This document shows, one piece after another, positions 36,094 through 45,890 of a DNA stretch of 64,000 nt; the first letter of the stretch is position 1, and each line of letters starts with the position of its first letter. The notes beneath the pieces are model-generated. The model did no database searches. It was not told the origin of the DNA and saw only the letters and a program-made list of their open reading frames with translations. Both the position numbers and the translations under genes were made by a program. The stretch is taken from NCBI RefSeq assembly GCF_008698235.1, contig NZ_PEBH01000010.1, forward strand, positions 64,531 to 128,530, written 5' to 3'. Source of the DNA: Bifidobacterium rousetti (lineage in GTDB: Bacteria > Actinomycetota > Actinomycetes > Actinomycetales > Bifidobacteriaceae).

Positions 36094-36930
36094 ATGAAGC
36101 CCAAGATCATCCTGCTCGACGTCGACGGGACATTGGTCGACTACGAGAACAACCTGCCCGACTCGGCGGTCGAGGCTATCCGCAAGGCGCGGGCGAACGG
36201 CCACAAGGTGTACATCTGCACCGGACGCAGCAAGGCCGAGGTGTATCCGCCGCTGTGGGAGATCGGCCTCGACGGCATGATCGGCGGCAATGGCAGCTAT
36301 GTCGAGAGCGACGGCGAAGTCGTCATGCACCGGACGCTCGCCCTCGAGCAGTGCGCACGGGCGGTCGATTGGCTCAATTCGCGCGGCCTTGCGTTCTATC
36401 TCGAAAGCAACAGCGGTCTGTACGCCAGCGAGGGGTTCGAGGAGGGGGCGCTCGCCGCCGTGCGCGAGTACTCCGCGCGCAAGGGCAAGGAGGGCGCCTG
36501 CACGATGACCGTGCGCGACGGCTATCCGGAGATGATCTACGACGGCGAGCTGTATCGCGACGATGTCAACAAGATCAGCTACGTGCTCGGTTCCTATCAG
36601 GATTTCCTTGATACCAGGGAACGGTTCGACGACCTGCAGAACGGCACATGGGGCGGCAGGGATGCCACGGCGCTGTGGGGTGACCTCGGCGTCAAGGGCA
36701 TCACCAAGGCGCACGCCATCGATGTGTTGCTGGCGCACCTCGGAGCCGACAGGGCCGACACCATCGCGTTCGGCGACGCGACCATCGACGTGCCGATGCT
36801 CGAGTACTGCGCGTTCGGCGTCGCGATGGGCAATGGCTCGGACGACGTCAAGGCGAGGGCCGACCTCATCACCGACGACGTCGAGGCCGACGGTCTCGCA
36901 CACGCCTTCGAACGATTGGAGCTGGCATGA
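36094..36930 (+). CDS. Cof-type HAD-IIB hydrolase between two gntR genes
   Basis: This phosphatase of about 278 residues has I-L-L-D-V-D-G-T-L (nucleophile and acid Asp), Y-I-C-T-G-R-S, and the metal motif I-A-F-G-D-A-T-I-D-V near residue 230, where the usual G-D-S-x-N-D is changed. I chose the ATG at 36094, preceded by GGAAGAG; an in-frame ATG at 36070 is the alternative. Its stop overlaps the second gntR start by 4 nt. Placement in a PTS locus suggests it dephosphorylates a sugar phosphate made there, which is an inference. Confidence 0.88.
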   Translation: MKPKIILLDVDGTLVDYENNLPDSAVEAIRKARANGHKVYICTGRSKAEVYPPLWEIGLDGMIGGNGSYVESDGEVVMHRTLALEQCARAVDWLNSRGLAFYLESNSGLYASEGFEEGALAAVREYSARKGKEGACTMTVRDGYPEMIYDGELYRDDVNKISYVLGSYQDFLDTRERFDDLQNGTWGGRDATALWGDLGVKGITKAHAIDVLLAHLGADRADTIAFGDATIDVPMLEYCAFGVAMGNGSDDVKARADLITDDVEADGLAHAFERLELA

Positions 36931-37622
36931 AATTCCACGAATTGGCCGCGGCGATAGCCGACGAAATAGACAAGGGCACGTATGCCGACGGCAAATTGCC
37001 GACGGAGAGCCAGCTCATGCAACGGTATGAGGTCACGCGCTACTGCGTGCGTAAGGCCATCGCGGAGTTGGTCACGCAGGGACGTGTGTATTCGGTGCGC
37101 GGCGGCGGCATGTATGTACATGAACGTTCCCGTGAGGGGTTCGTGAGCGTCAACCTCAGTGGGTTGAGCGCGTCGTTCCCCCCTGGGGATTTGGTCTCCA
37201 AGGTGTTGTCGATCGGACTGCGCAAGGCCGGCGATACCGTTGCCGGGAGGCTGAAATGCGATCCAGATGACCGCGTGTACGAGTTGAAGAGGATTCGTTT
37301 TCTGAGAGGGGAGCCGTTGCTGCTGGAGCATGCGTTCTTTCTCCAGCCCGTGGTCAAATACCTTGACGAACATATCGCGATGGGTTCCATCTTCAGATAT
37401 CTGGCCGATAGTCAGGACGTCGTGGTCCGTTTCGTCGACAAGTCATTCCGCGCCGATGCGATGCCCGAGGACGTGGCGTTGACCATGGGGTTGACGCCGG
37501 GGGAGCCGACACTGATCGTGGAGGACGAGGTGTACAGCATGAACGGCACGGTGTTCGATGTTTCGGTGAGCTATTACAACTACCGTCTCGGCAGGTTCTT
37601 CAGCATGTATGACGTGAGTTGA
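36927..37622 (+). CDS. GntR-family transcriptional regulator (HutC/UTRA type), second
   Basis: This 231-residue paralogue of the regulator at 35319 has the same winged helix (L-P-T-E-S-Q-L-M-Q-R-Y-E-V-T-R-Y-C-V-R-K-A-I) and UTRA-like domain (V-Y-E-L-K-R-I-R-F-L-R-G-E-P-L-L-L-E-H). The recognition helices of the two proteins are alike (V/A-T-R-Y-x-V-R-K-A), so they may bind the same operator. It overlaps the HAD gene by 4 nt and ends before a strong terminator. It lies directly upstream of the PTS operon. Confidence 0.92.
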   Translation: MKFHELAAAIADEIDKGTYADGKLPTESQLMQRYEVTRYCVRKAIAELVTQGRVYSVRGGGMYVHERSREGFVSVNLSGLSASFPPGDLVSKVLSIGLRKAGDTVAGRLKCDPDDRVYELKRIRFLRGEPLLLEHAFFLQPVVKYLDEHIAMGSIFRYLADSQDVVVRFVDKSFRADAMPEDVALTMGLTPGEPTLIVEDEVYSMNGTVFDVSVSYYNYRLGRFFSMYDVS

Positions 37623-37691
37623 CACGGGCTGGATCGGCCTGGCCGTGCGGTGCGTTGCAGGTGCGACACGGCATCCGAAGCTGCGGCGTAT

Positions 37692-37724
37692 GACGGCGCC
37701 ACCCCGAGGAGGGGTGGCGCCGTC
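37692..37724 (+). terminator. Terminator of the gntR-HAD-gntR unit
   Basis: GACGGCGCCACCCC (37692-37705) pairs perfectly with GGGGTGGCGCCGTC (37711-37724) around a 5-nt loop and is followed by TTCT. It separates the regulator unit from the PTS unit. Confidence 0.8.
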
Positions 37725-37802
37725 TTCTCGTATCGGGAGGCATGTGCGTATGTGATTGCGTGGGGGCGTTCGGGTGCATGTGCGTGCAGGTAAAAGATAA
37801 GA

Positions 37803-37822
37803 AAAGTTATTCGTATAACTTT
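37803..37822. promoter_or_regulatory. 20-bp palindrome upstream of the PTS promoter
   Basis: AAAGTTATTCGTATAACTTT is a perfect palindrome (8 + 4 + 8). It shares the AGTT...AACT outer arms with the operators at 35210 and 37950 and lies about 100 bp upstream of the PTS promoter, where a remote operator or looping site would be expected. TGGCA-N6-TGCCA overlaps its right edge. Confidence 0.65.
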
Positions 37823-37911
37823 GGCAGTTTTATGCCAGTGTGAGCGTTAACGTAGTTAATGAGAGCTGTATAAATGTCGTCAAATCGTTGAAAATACCGG
37901 CGTGTCGCATT

Positions 37912-37965
37912 TTGACAAGTAGTTCGAACAAGTGCATACTATAGCCAAGAAGTTCGAACAACTTC
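37912..37965 (+). promoter_or_regulatory. PTS promoter with embedded GntR operators
   Basis: TTGACA (37912-37917) is 17 bp from CATACT (37935-37940), with TACTAT two bases later. AGTTCGAACAAGT lies between the two boxes at 37921-37933, and GAAGTT-CGAAC-AACTTC lies just downstream at 37949-37965. A repressor bound here would block transcription directly. A weaker copy, AGTTCGTACTT, follows at 37970-37980. Confidence 0.75.
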
Positions 37966-38042
37966 ATAGAGTTCGTACTTCAGGTTACAAGGAATGGAAC
38001 TATCTCACAGCGATGTGAATAGGAGAAACAAGGAGTAATCCA

Positions 38043-39398
38043 ATGAAGGAGCATTTCCAAGCTGCTGGCGATGCCATGATGAAGGGCTTCGCTCGGTTCA
38101 GCACCTTCAAGATCGTGGTTGCCTTGAAGGATGCGTTCATCCTGACGCTTCCGGTCACCCTGCTTGGCTCGATCTTCCTGCTGGTCGCGAACATCCCGAT
38201 CACCGGCTACGCCGACTTCATGTCGAAGTACCTGACCGAGAACTGGGATATCGGTCTGAACCAAGCGTATTCCGCCACGTTCAATGTGCTGGCCATCGTC
38301 GTCGCAGTCGGCGTCGGTTACTCCTACGTGCATAACGAGAAGCTGGACGGCATCTCCGGCGCCATCCTCGCCATGGTCTCCTTCTTCTGTGTCTCCCCGT
38401 CATCGTTCGGCATCGACCACAGCACTGTCGACGCCCTGCCCAAGGGGATCACTGCCGAGGTCGCCAACGTCATCCCCTTGACCTGGGTCGGCGGTAACGG
38501 CATCATCTCCGCCGTCATTTGCGGCCTGTTCTCCTCCTGGGTCTTTACCAAGTGCATCAAGAAGAACGTGCGCATCAAGATGCCTGATTCCGTGCCCGAG
38601 GGCGTGTCGAACGCGTTCTCCGCGCTCATCCCCGGCTTCATCGTGCTGTGCGTTTCGGCCCTCGCCTACCAGCTGTGCGAGATCTTCGGCGGCGTGTCCC
38701 TCACCGAGATGATCTTCAAGGTCATCCAGGCGCCTCTTCAGGGCCTGACCGACAACCTCGCCGGCGCCATCATCTTCGCGATCCTGCCGCCGCTCATGTT
38801 CTGGTGCGGTATCCACGGCCCGAACGTCATGCAGGGCATCCTCCTGCCGCTCGCCACCGCGAACTCCCTTGCCAATCAGCAGCTCATCGACGCCGGTACC
38901 GCCCTCACCCGCGAGAACGGCGCGCACATCATCACCCCTCAGCTGTTCGATCTGTTCAACAAGTTCGGCGGCTGCGGTCTGACCCTCGGCCTGCTCATCG
39001 CGGTGTTCATCGTCGGCCGCTCCCAGCAGCTGCGCGAGGTCTCCAAGATGTCCTTCGTGCCCGGCCTGTTCAACATCAACGAGCCTGTCATCTTCGGTCT
39101 GCCGATCTGCTTCAACCCGTACTTCCTCGCCCCGTTCATCCTCTCCCCGCTCGCCGCGATCGTCATCATGTACTTCGTGCAGATCACCGGATTCATCGCT
39201 CCGTTCGGCGCGGTGCAGGTGCCGTGGACGACCCCGCCGATCATCTCCGGCTTCATCGTCGCCGGGTGGAAGGGATCGCTGCTGCAGATCATCATCACCG
39301 CGGTCTCCACGCTGATCTACCTGCCGTTCGTCAAGATGCAGGACCGCATCTACGTCAAGGAGGAGGCCGAGATGGCCGCCGCCGAGGCCGAGGCCTGA
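38043..39398 (+). CDS. PTS EIIC component, cellobiose/lichenan (Lac) family
   Basis: This 451-residue membrane permease has about ten hydrophobic segments. The Lac-family core is present: G-N-G-I-I-S-A-V-I-C, the H-G-P-N-V-M-Q-G-I (about 258-266) substrate region, and N-I-N-E-P-V-I-F-G-L-P-I (about 345-356), whose Glu is essential in this family. It takes up a beta-glucoside-type disaccharide or oligosaccharide while phosphorylating it. AAGGAG precedes the ATG at 38043. It is the first gene of the EIIC-EIIB-EIIA-GH1-HAD unit. Confidence 0.93.
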   Translation: MKEHFQAAGDAMMKGFARFSTFKIVVALKDAFILTLPVTLLGSIFLLVANIPITGYADFMSKYLTENWDIGLNQAYSATFNVLAIVVAVGVGYSYVHNEKLDGISGAILAMVSFFCVSPSSFGIDHSTVDALPKGITAEVANVIPLTWVGGNGIISAVICGLFSSWVFTKCIKKNVRIKMPDSVPEGVSNAFSALIPGFIVLCVSALAYQLCEIFGGVSLTEMIFKVIQAPLQGLTDNLAGAIIFAILPPLMFWCGIHGPNVMQGILLPLATANSLANQQLIDAGTALTRENGAHIITPQLFDLFNKFGGCGLTLGLLIAVFIVGRSQQLREVSKMSFVPGLFNINEPVIFGLPICFNPYFLAPFILSPLAAIVIMYFVQITGFIAPFGAVQVPWTTPPIISGFIVAGWKGSLLQIIITAVSTLIYLPFVKMQDRIYVKEEAEMAAAEAEA

Positions 39399-39558
39399 CG
39401 GATCATTCCCGTTCCGGCGAACAACCGACACTTGGCCGCCCGCTGACGAGAACGGGCGGGCGGCCATCCAAACCGACAGTTCTCGCACCCAACTCATACC
39501 CACCAACAATCACCAACATCGACGGCCGATGAAGGTCGTCACAACGAAAGGAATCACC

Positions 39559-39858
39559 ATGAAGATCGTCCTGTGCTGCGCCAGCGGAATGTCCACCAGC
39601 ATGCTCGTCAAGAAGATGCAGGAGGCCGCCGTCAAGAAGGGCGTCGACGTCACCATCAGCGCCTGCCCGGTCACCGAGCTCGACGTCAAGGCGTCCGACG
39701 CGAACGTCATCCTCCTCGGCCCGCAGGTTCGCTACGAGCTGTCCAACGTCAAGAACAACTTCGGCGACCGTGCCGGCGTCGACGCCATTGACCCGCGCGA
39801 CTACGGCATGATGCGTGGCGACAAGGTGCTCGCCCACGCCATCGAAATCGCCAAGTGA
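39559..39858 (+). CDS. PTS EIIB component, cellobiose/lichenan family
   Basis: This 99-residue cytoplasmic phosphocarrier begins with the family signature I-V-L-C-C-A-S-G-M-S-T-S-M-L-V. Cys7 is the residue phosphorylated by EIIA. L-G-P-Q-V-R-Y is the second conserved segment. I chose the ATG at 39559, after GAAAGGA; the frame is open for 30 bp upstream. It follows EIIC after a 160-bp gap that contains a perfect copy of no known element and only weak structure. Confidence 0.92.
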   Translation: MKIVLCCASGMSTSMLVKKMQEAAVKKGVDVTISACPVTELDVKASDANVILLGPQVRYELSNVKNNFGDRAGVDAIDPRDYGMMRGDKVLAHAIEIAK

Positions 39859-39900
39859 CGATCGCCCATCCATTCTCAGTCACAGCGAAAGGCATATGCG

Positions 39901-40227
39901 ATGACGCAAGAAGAATATGAGATGACCTGCTTCCAGATGATCACGGCCGCGGGCACCGCGAAGTCCGATTACATCGAGGCCCTGCGCGCCGCCAAGACCG
40001 GCGACTACGCGAAGGCCGAGGAGCTGCTGGCCAGCGGTCTGGAAAGCTACAACGCCGGCCACGAGGCACACTCGGCGATGGTGCAGCAGGAGGCTGCCGG
40101 CAATCCTGTCGCCCCGACCCTGCTCATGACCCACGTCGAGGACCAGATGATGAGCGCCGAGGTGATCCGCACCATGGTGATCGAACTCATCGACGTCTAC
40201 AAGAAACTCGAGAACAAGGAGAACTGA
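39901..40227 (+). CDS. PTS EIIA component, lactose/cellobiose family
   Basis: This 108-residue all-helical protein matches the Lac/Cel EIIA family: A-G-x-A-K-S-D-Y-I-E-A-L in helix 1 and the active-site helix L-L-M-T-H-V-E-D-Q-M-M-S. His78 should be the phosphorylated residue and Asp81 the metal ligand of the trimer. The family usually reads H-A-Q-D-H here; the second His is Gln82 in this protein. GAAAGG lies upstream of the ATG. It is 42 bp after EIIB and 3 bp before the GH1 gene. Confidence 0.92.
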   Translation: MTQEEYEMTCFQMITAAGTAKSDYIEALRAAKTGDYAKAEELLASGLESYNAGHEAHSAMVQQEAAGNPVAPTLLMTHVEDQMMSAEVIRTMVIELIDVYKKLENKEN

Positions 40228-41664
<1,437 letters not shown>

Positions 41665-41709
41665 GCCCGATGACCGGCCATGCCACGTCCCGCGGGACGT
41701 GACGACGAA

Positions 41710-41750
41710 CGAAATCCTCCCTTCGCATCATGCGGCGGGAGGATTTCGTC
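41710..41750. terminator. Hairpin after the 6-phospho-beta-glucosidase gene
   Basis: ACGAAATCCTCCC (41710-41722) pairs perfectly with GGGAGGATTTCGT (41738-41750) around a 15-nt loop, 45 bp after the stop. There is no T run, and the next gene starts 51 bp later, so partial termination or mRNA protection is as likely as full termination. Confidence 0.6.
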
Positions 41751-41801
41751 GTATCGTGAAAGGAAACGGATATGAACGGACACGAACGTGAAGGAGCGTA
41801 C

Positions 41802-42647
41802 ATGAATCGCGCAATCGTCTTCCTCGACATCGACGGCACGCTCTTCGGCCGTGACCATGTGATCGCGCCGTCCACACTCGACGCGATCCACACGGCGCAG
41901 CGCAACGGGCATCTCGTGTTCATCGACACGGGGCGCTCGCGGCCGGAGATCGACGACGAGGTGCTGGCCCCCGGATTCGACGGCATCGTCGGCGCGATCG
42001 GCGCGTACGTCGAGATCGACGGCAAGGTGCTGCTCGACCGGTTCATCGACCCCGCGGTCGTCACGCACGCTTCGCATGTGTTCGACGAGATCGGCGTCAA
42101 CTACATGTGGCAGTCCTCGCGCGGCCTGTGGGCGTCCGCCGGGTACATGGCGCACGTCGACTGGGTGCGCCGCACCATGCACCCCGGATACGGCGGCGAC
42201 TGGTGGCGCGTGCTCGAGGACGCGAAGGCCGAAGCATGGTTGGACAAGGTGCCGCTGGGCGAGCTCGTGCCCGGCTCGAAGTGCACGTTCTTCGCGCCGT
42301 CCTCGTCGCGCCTCACGCTGGACGACATCCGCGAGGCGGTCGGGCCGAGCCTCAAGATCGTCAGCGGGTCGATGGGCCTCGAGGCGCCCACCAACGGCGA
42401 GGGCATGACGCCCGGGGTCAACAAGGGCACGGGATTGAGGTACGTGGCGGACCTCTACGGCGTCGACATCGCCGACACCGTGGCCATCGGCGATTCCGAG
42501 AACGACACGGAGATGATCGAGACGGCCGGCGTGGGCGTGGCGATGGGCAACGCCACGGACGGCATCAAATCCGTCGCCGACTGGGTCACCACCGCGGTCG
42601 ACGACGACGGCATCGCCCACGCCTTCGAGCATCTCGGCCTGATCTGA
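41802..42647 (+). CDS. Cof-type HAD-IIB hydrolase at the end of the PTS locus
   Basis: The protein has about 281 residues, with V-F-L-D-I-D-G-T-L, I-D-T-G-R-S and the metal motif I-G-D-S-E-N-D-T near residue 225. It is closer in motif spacing to the HAD at 32329 than to the one at 36094. Two starts are possible: I prefer the ATG at 41802 (GAAGGAG before it, and M-N-R-A-I-V-F-L-D aligns with the family). An ATG at 41772 also has a GAAAGGAA site. It is the last gene of the PTS unit and probably acts on a phosphorylated product of it. Confidence 0.88.
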   Translation: MNRAIVFLDIDGTLFGRDHVIAPSTLDAIHTAQRNGHLVFIDTGRSRPEIDDEVLAPGFDGIVGAIGAYVEIDGKVLLDRFIDPAVVTHASHVFDEIGVNYMWQSSRGLWASAGYMAHVDWVRRTMHPGYGGDWWRVLEDAKAEAWLDKVPLGELVPGSKCTFFAPSSSRLTLDDIREAVGPSLKIVSGSMGLEAPTNGEGMTPGVNKGTGLRYVADLYGVDIADTVAIGDSENDTEMIETAGVGVAMGNATDGIKSVADWVTTAVDDDGIAHAFEHLGLI

Positions 42648-42714
42648 CGGCTGTATCTGATCTGAACCGATCTGAACCGGTCTGGACTGATCCGAACCGG
42701 TCTGACTTGATCCG
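42642..42714. repeat. Short degenerate tandem repeats after the HAD stop
   Basis: The end of the gene and the following 65 bp repeat the words CTGATCTGA and TCTGAACCGG many times with small changes. The repeats carry several stop codons. The next gene is pyrB. Confidence 0.75.
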
Positions 42715-42791
42715 GCGGCAGCCGCCGGAACGGTGAACGCGCGGTGACGCGCGGGTGACGCGGAGCCGCGTCGCGAGTCGGCGAAATGGTC

Positions 42792-42828
42792 TATAGTCGG
42801 ATAGGTCACGTTAGTGGCCACCTTATCC
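42792..42828 (+). promoter_or_regulatory. Candidate pyrB promoter box and leader hairpin
   Basis: TATAGT at 42792-42797 could be a -10 box; no good -35 is seen. GGATAGGT (42799-42806) and ACCTTATCC (42820-42828) pair with one bulge and enclose CAC-N4-GTG. Such a leader hairpin before a pyr operon may be an attenuator or protein-binding site, but no known PyrR consensus is evident to me. Confidence 0.4.
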
Positions 42829-42851
42829 GCTTCACGCACGAAAGGTGAGCC

Positions 42852-43847
42852 GTGTCAACTCCACAAGAGCCGGCGGAGACGCCGATGATCGGTAAGAGCG
42901 TCATTTCGCTGGATGATCTGTCCATCGCCCAGATCAGGGATCTGCTGCACAAGGCGCAATACATCGATTCGAATCGTAAGGAAGTGGCGCACACCTGCGA
43001 CGGCAGGGTGCTGGCCACGCTGTTCTACGAGCCCTCGACCCGCACGCGTCTGAGCTTCGAGACCGCGATGCTGCGTCTCGGCGGCAAGGTGATCGGCTTC
43101 GCCGGCGCGCAGCTCGCCTCCGTCACCAAGGGCGAGTCCATCGCCGACACCCTCAAGACCGTCTCCAACTACGTCGACGTGGTCGCGATCCGCCACCCGA
43201 AGGAGGGCGCCGCGCTGGTCGCCTCCCGCGCCGCGTCCGTGCCGGTCATCAACGCCGGCGACGGCGGCCACATGCACCCCACGCAGACGCTCGCCGACCT
43301 TGCGACCCTCCAGTCGCGCTTCGGCCGCGTCACGAACCTGACGGTCGGCCTGTGCGGCGATCTCATGTTCGGCCGCACCGTGCACTCCCTGATCGAGACG
43401 CTGTGCCGCTTCGGCAACGTGAACTTCGTGCTCATCAGCCCCGACGAGCTCAAGACGCCGCAGTACGTGCTCGACCGCATCGACGCGACCCCGTCCTGCT
43501 CTTACACCGAGGTCAAGGACCTCGTCTCCGTGATCGGCGACCTCGACGTGCTGTACATGACGCGTGTGCAGAAGGAGCGCTTCTTCAACGAGGACGACTA
43601 CCTGCGTCTGCGCGACACCTACATCCTCGACGAGGACAAGCTCTCCCACGCGAAGAAGGACATGGCCGTGCTGCACCCGCTGCCGCGCGTCAACGAGATC
43701 GCCGTCGAGGTCGACGACGACCCGCGCGCCGCGTACTTCGAGCAGGTCAAGAACGGCATGCTCATGCGCATGGCGCTCGAAAGCTCCGTCGTGGGCGACG
43801 AACTGCCCGGATACGAACCGCTCGAATCCAAGGAGGTCCAGGCCTGA
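42852..43847 (+). CDS. pyrB: Aspartate carbamoyltransferase, catalytic chain
   Basis: This enzyme joins carbamoyl phosphate and aspartate, the committed step of pyrimidine synthesis. The 331-residue protein has the carbamoyl-phosphate motif F-Y-E-P-S-T-R-T-R-L-S-F (about 58-69), S-V-T-K-G-E-S (about 96-102), and H-P-L-P-R (about 275-279). The start is a GTG at 42852 with AAAGGTGAG before it. The protein is of the class that pairs with a PyrI regulatory chain, which follows with a one-base overlap. First gene of the pyr operon. Confidence 0.96.
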   Translation: MSTPQEPAETPMIGKSVISLDDLSIAQIRDLLHKAQYIDSNRKEVAHTCDGRVLATLFYEPSTRTRLSFETAMLRLGGKVIGFAGAQLASVTKGESIADTLKTVSNYVDVVAIRHPKEGAALVASRAASVPVINAGDGGHMHPTQTLADLATLQSRFGRVTNLTVGLCGDLMFGRTVHSLIETLCRFGNVNFVLISPDELKTPQYVLDRIDATPSCSYTEVKDLVSVIGDLDVLYMTRVQKERFFNEDDYLRLRDTYILDEDKLSHAKKDMAVLHPLPRVNEIAVEVDDDPRAAYFEQVKNGMLMRMALESSVVGDELPGYEPLESKEVQA

Positions 43848-44281
43848 TGGAGGTCACCAGCATCCAAAACGGCATCATCATCGATCATGTGCCGGCCGGC
43901 ACCGCGCTCAAGGTGCTCGAATACCTGAAGATCGACCCGGCGAAGACCAAGCTCGCCCTGATCATGAACACCGACAGCCACCTGTACGGCTCGAAGGACA
44001 TCATCAAGATCGAGGACCGCGAAGGCGAGGACAACCCGGCCATCGACCTCGACGTGCTCGGCCTCGTGGCTCGCACCGCGACCGTCGGCATCGTGCGCGG
44101 CGGCACCATCGTCGAGAAGAAGACCCCGACCCTGCCCGAGCACGTGGTCAACATCCTCACCTGCCGCAACCCCCGTTGCGTGACCACCACCGAGCGCGGC
44201 ATCGACCAGATGTTCCACCTGACGCACTCCGGGCGTCAGGAATACCGCTGCGACTACTGCGACGAGGAAGCCAAGCTGTAG
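43847..44281 (+). CDS. pyrI: Aspartate carbamoyltransferase, regulatory chain
   Basis: This 144-residue subunit binds nucleotide effectors and links the catalytic trimers. The allosteric domain starts V-T-S-I-Q-N-G-I-I-I-D-H-V. The C-terminal zinc domain has four cysteines, C-R-N-P-R-C (about 105-110) and C-D-Y-C (about 136-139). The ATG shares its first base with the pyrB stop, and AAGGAGG lies about 15 bp upstream inside pyrB. The gap to pyrC is built from perfect 16-bp and 9-bp tandem duplications. Confidence 0.96.
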   Translation: MEVTSIQNGIIIDHVPAGTALKVLEYLKIDPAKTKLALIMNTDSHLYGSKDIIKIEDREGEDNPAIDLDVLGLVARTATVGIVRGGTIVEKKTPTLPEHVVNILTCRNPRCVTTTERGIDQMFHLTHSGRQEYRCDYCDEEAKL

Positions 44282-44285
44282 CCGA

Positions 44286-44330
44286 TCCGCATAACGAGCA
44301 CTCCGCATAACGAGCACAAGGAGCACAAGG
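44286..44330. repeat. Tandem duplications in the pyrI-pyrC gap
   Basis: TCCGCATAACGAGCAC is repeated back to back at 44286-44301 and 44302-44317. GAGCACAAG is repeated at 44312-44329, which doubles the ribosome binding site (AAGGAG twice) in front of pyrC. Together they make up nearly the whole 57-bp spacer. Confidence 0.9.
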
Positions 44331-44338
44331 AGGACGCC

Positions 44339-45793
44339 ATGCTCACGCTGCGCAACATCAAGGTGTGGGACACCGACGAGATCATCGATCTCAAGGTGCC
44401 CGCGGACGGGACGCTGTTCGAGGACGGCGGCTCGGTCTCGCCCGAAAACGGAGCGGACGGCGACGTTGAGATCGACGCCACGGGTCTCACGCTCGCGCCT
44501 GGCTTCGCCGACCCGCACGTCCACTTCCGCGATCCCGGCCAGACCTACAAGGAGTCGATGGCCTCCGGTTGCGCGGCGGCGGCCTCCGGCGGCTACACCG
44601 ACGTGCTCATCATGCCGAACACCGTGCCCGCGATGGACGGCGAGACGATTGACGACCCGGACGCCCCCGGCGCGAAGGAGGTGCTCGACTCCGGCTACGA
44701 CACCGTCATCGACTACCTCCAGCATTACGAGGCCATCCACGGCGTTAGCCTGCCGGTGCGCTACGACCTGTGCGTGTGCGCGTCCAAGGGCCGCGCGGGG
44801 CGCGAGGCCACCGAGCTCGAGCATTGGCGCCGCTACATGCTGGGCGTCGACGACGACTCCAAGGACGACGCCCAGCTGGCGCACCCCGTCACCGCGATCA
44901 GCGACGACGGTTCGGCCGTCACCCCCGAGATCCTCGACGATGTGCTCGAACTGGCGCGCGAGAGCGGGCTGTGCCTGATCGAGCACTGCGAGCACCACGA
45001 CACCGGCGCCGTCAACGAGGGGCCGGTGTCGCGTGAACTCGGCGTGCCCGGCATCCCCGAGGACACCGAACTCAAGGTCGTCGCGCGCGACATCGCCAAG
45101 GCGCGCGAGACCGGCGTGCACGTCCACTTCCAGCATGTGAGCACCGCGATCTCGTTCGACGCGATCCGCGCGGCCAAGGCCGAGGGCCTGCCGATCACCT
45201 GCGAGACCGCGCCGCACTACCTCGCGCTGAGCGACGAGGCGCTGCTGAAGTACGGCACGCTCGCCAAGATGAACCCGCCGCTGCGCTCCGAGGCCGACCG
45301 CAAGGCCACCATCGCGGCCATCGCCGACGGCACGGTCGACCTGCTCGCCACCGACCATGCCCCGCACACGATGGAGGAGAAGGCCCGCGGCTTCCTCGAG
45401 GCGCCCAACGGCATCATCGGACTGGAATGCGCGTACGGCGTGTGCCACGCGAAGCTCGTCGACGGCGGCTTCATCTCCGACAAGCGACTCATCGAACTGA
45501 TGAGCGTCGAGCCGATGCGACTCATGGGCCACGAGCCCACCGACGTCACCGCGCTGCTCGACCGCGAGACCGACGCCTCCCGCGAACCGGACGCCAAACG
45601 CGTGCTCGACCTGACCCGGCCCGGCGAGGCGGACGGCATCGGACTGGTCGTGCTCGACACCGCCGCCGAATGGACCGTCGACCCCGAGGCGTTCCACTCG
45701 AAGGCCCGCAACACCCCGTTCGGCGGATGGCGGGTCACCGGACGCCCGATGGCCACCATCATCGGACGGAACCTGACGTTCAGCCGGCTGTAG
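44339..45793 (+). CDS. pyrC: Dihydroorotase
   Basis: This zinc enzyme cyclises carbamoyl-aspartate to dihydroorotate. The 484-residue amidohydrolase has H-V-H-F-R-D-P-G with His60 and His62, I-E-H-C-E-H-H in the barrel centre, and the last metal Asp in A-T-D-H-A-P-H near residue 338. It is the long bacterial type I form, extended by an insertion with D-D-D-S-K-D-D near residue 180. The ATG follows a duplicated AAGGAG. The final codons and TAG are copied 10 bp downstream. Confidence 0.95.
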   Translation: MLTLRNIKVWDTDEIIDLKVPADGTLFEDGGSVSPENGADGDVEIDATGLTLAPGFADPHVHFRDPGQTYKESMASGCAAAASGGYTDVLIMPNTVPAMDGETIDDPDAPGAKEVLDSGYDTVIDYLQHYEAIHGVSLPVRYDLCVCASKGRAGREATELEHWRRYMLGVDDDSKDDAQLAHPVTAISDDGSAVTPEILDDVLELARESGLCLIEHCEHHDTGAVNEGPVSRELGVPGIPEDTELKVVARDIAKARETGVHVHFQHVSTAISFDAIRAAKAEGLPITCETAPHYLALSDEALLKYGTLAKMNPPLRSEADRKATIAAIADGTVDLLATDHAPHTMEEKARGFLEAPNGIIGLECAYGVCHAKLVDGGFISDKRLIELMSVEPMRLMGHEPTDVTALLDRETDASREPDAKRVLDLTRPGEADGIGLVVLDTAAEWTVDPEAFHSKARNTPFGGWRVTGRPMATIIGRNLTFSRL

Positions 45794-45852
45794 TCGGCTG
45801 TAGCCGGCGGCGGTCGGCGTCGGGCGGGCCGCCGATGAATCACACGTAGAAG

Positions 45853-45874
45853 CCAGAGAAGCTCCAGAGAAGCT
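45853..45874. repeat. 11-bp tandem duplication in the pyrC-pyrF gap
   Basis: CCAGAGAAGCT occurs at 45853-45863 and immediately again at 45864-45874. A third partial copy leads into the AAAGAAAGG ribosome binding site of pyrF. Confidence 0.88.
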
Positions 45875-45890
45875 AAAGAAAGGGACCATC

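Larger units (their letters stand above)
37623..38042 (+). promoter_or_regulatory. PTS operon control region
   Basis: These 420 bp contain no gene. From left to right they hold the gntR terminator, an isolated 20-bp palindrome, the PTS promoter with two or three GntR-type operators, and the AAGGAG ribosome binding site of the EIIC gene. The stretch from about 37800 is AT-rich for this genome. Confidence 0.75.
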
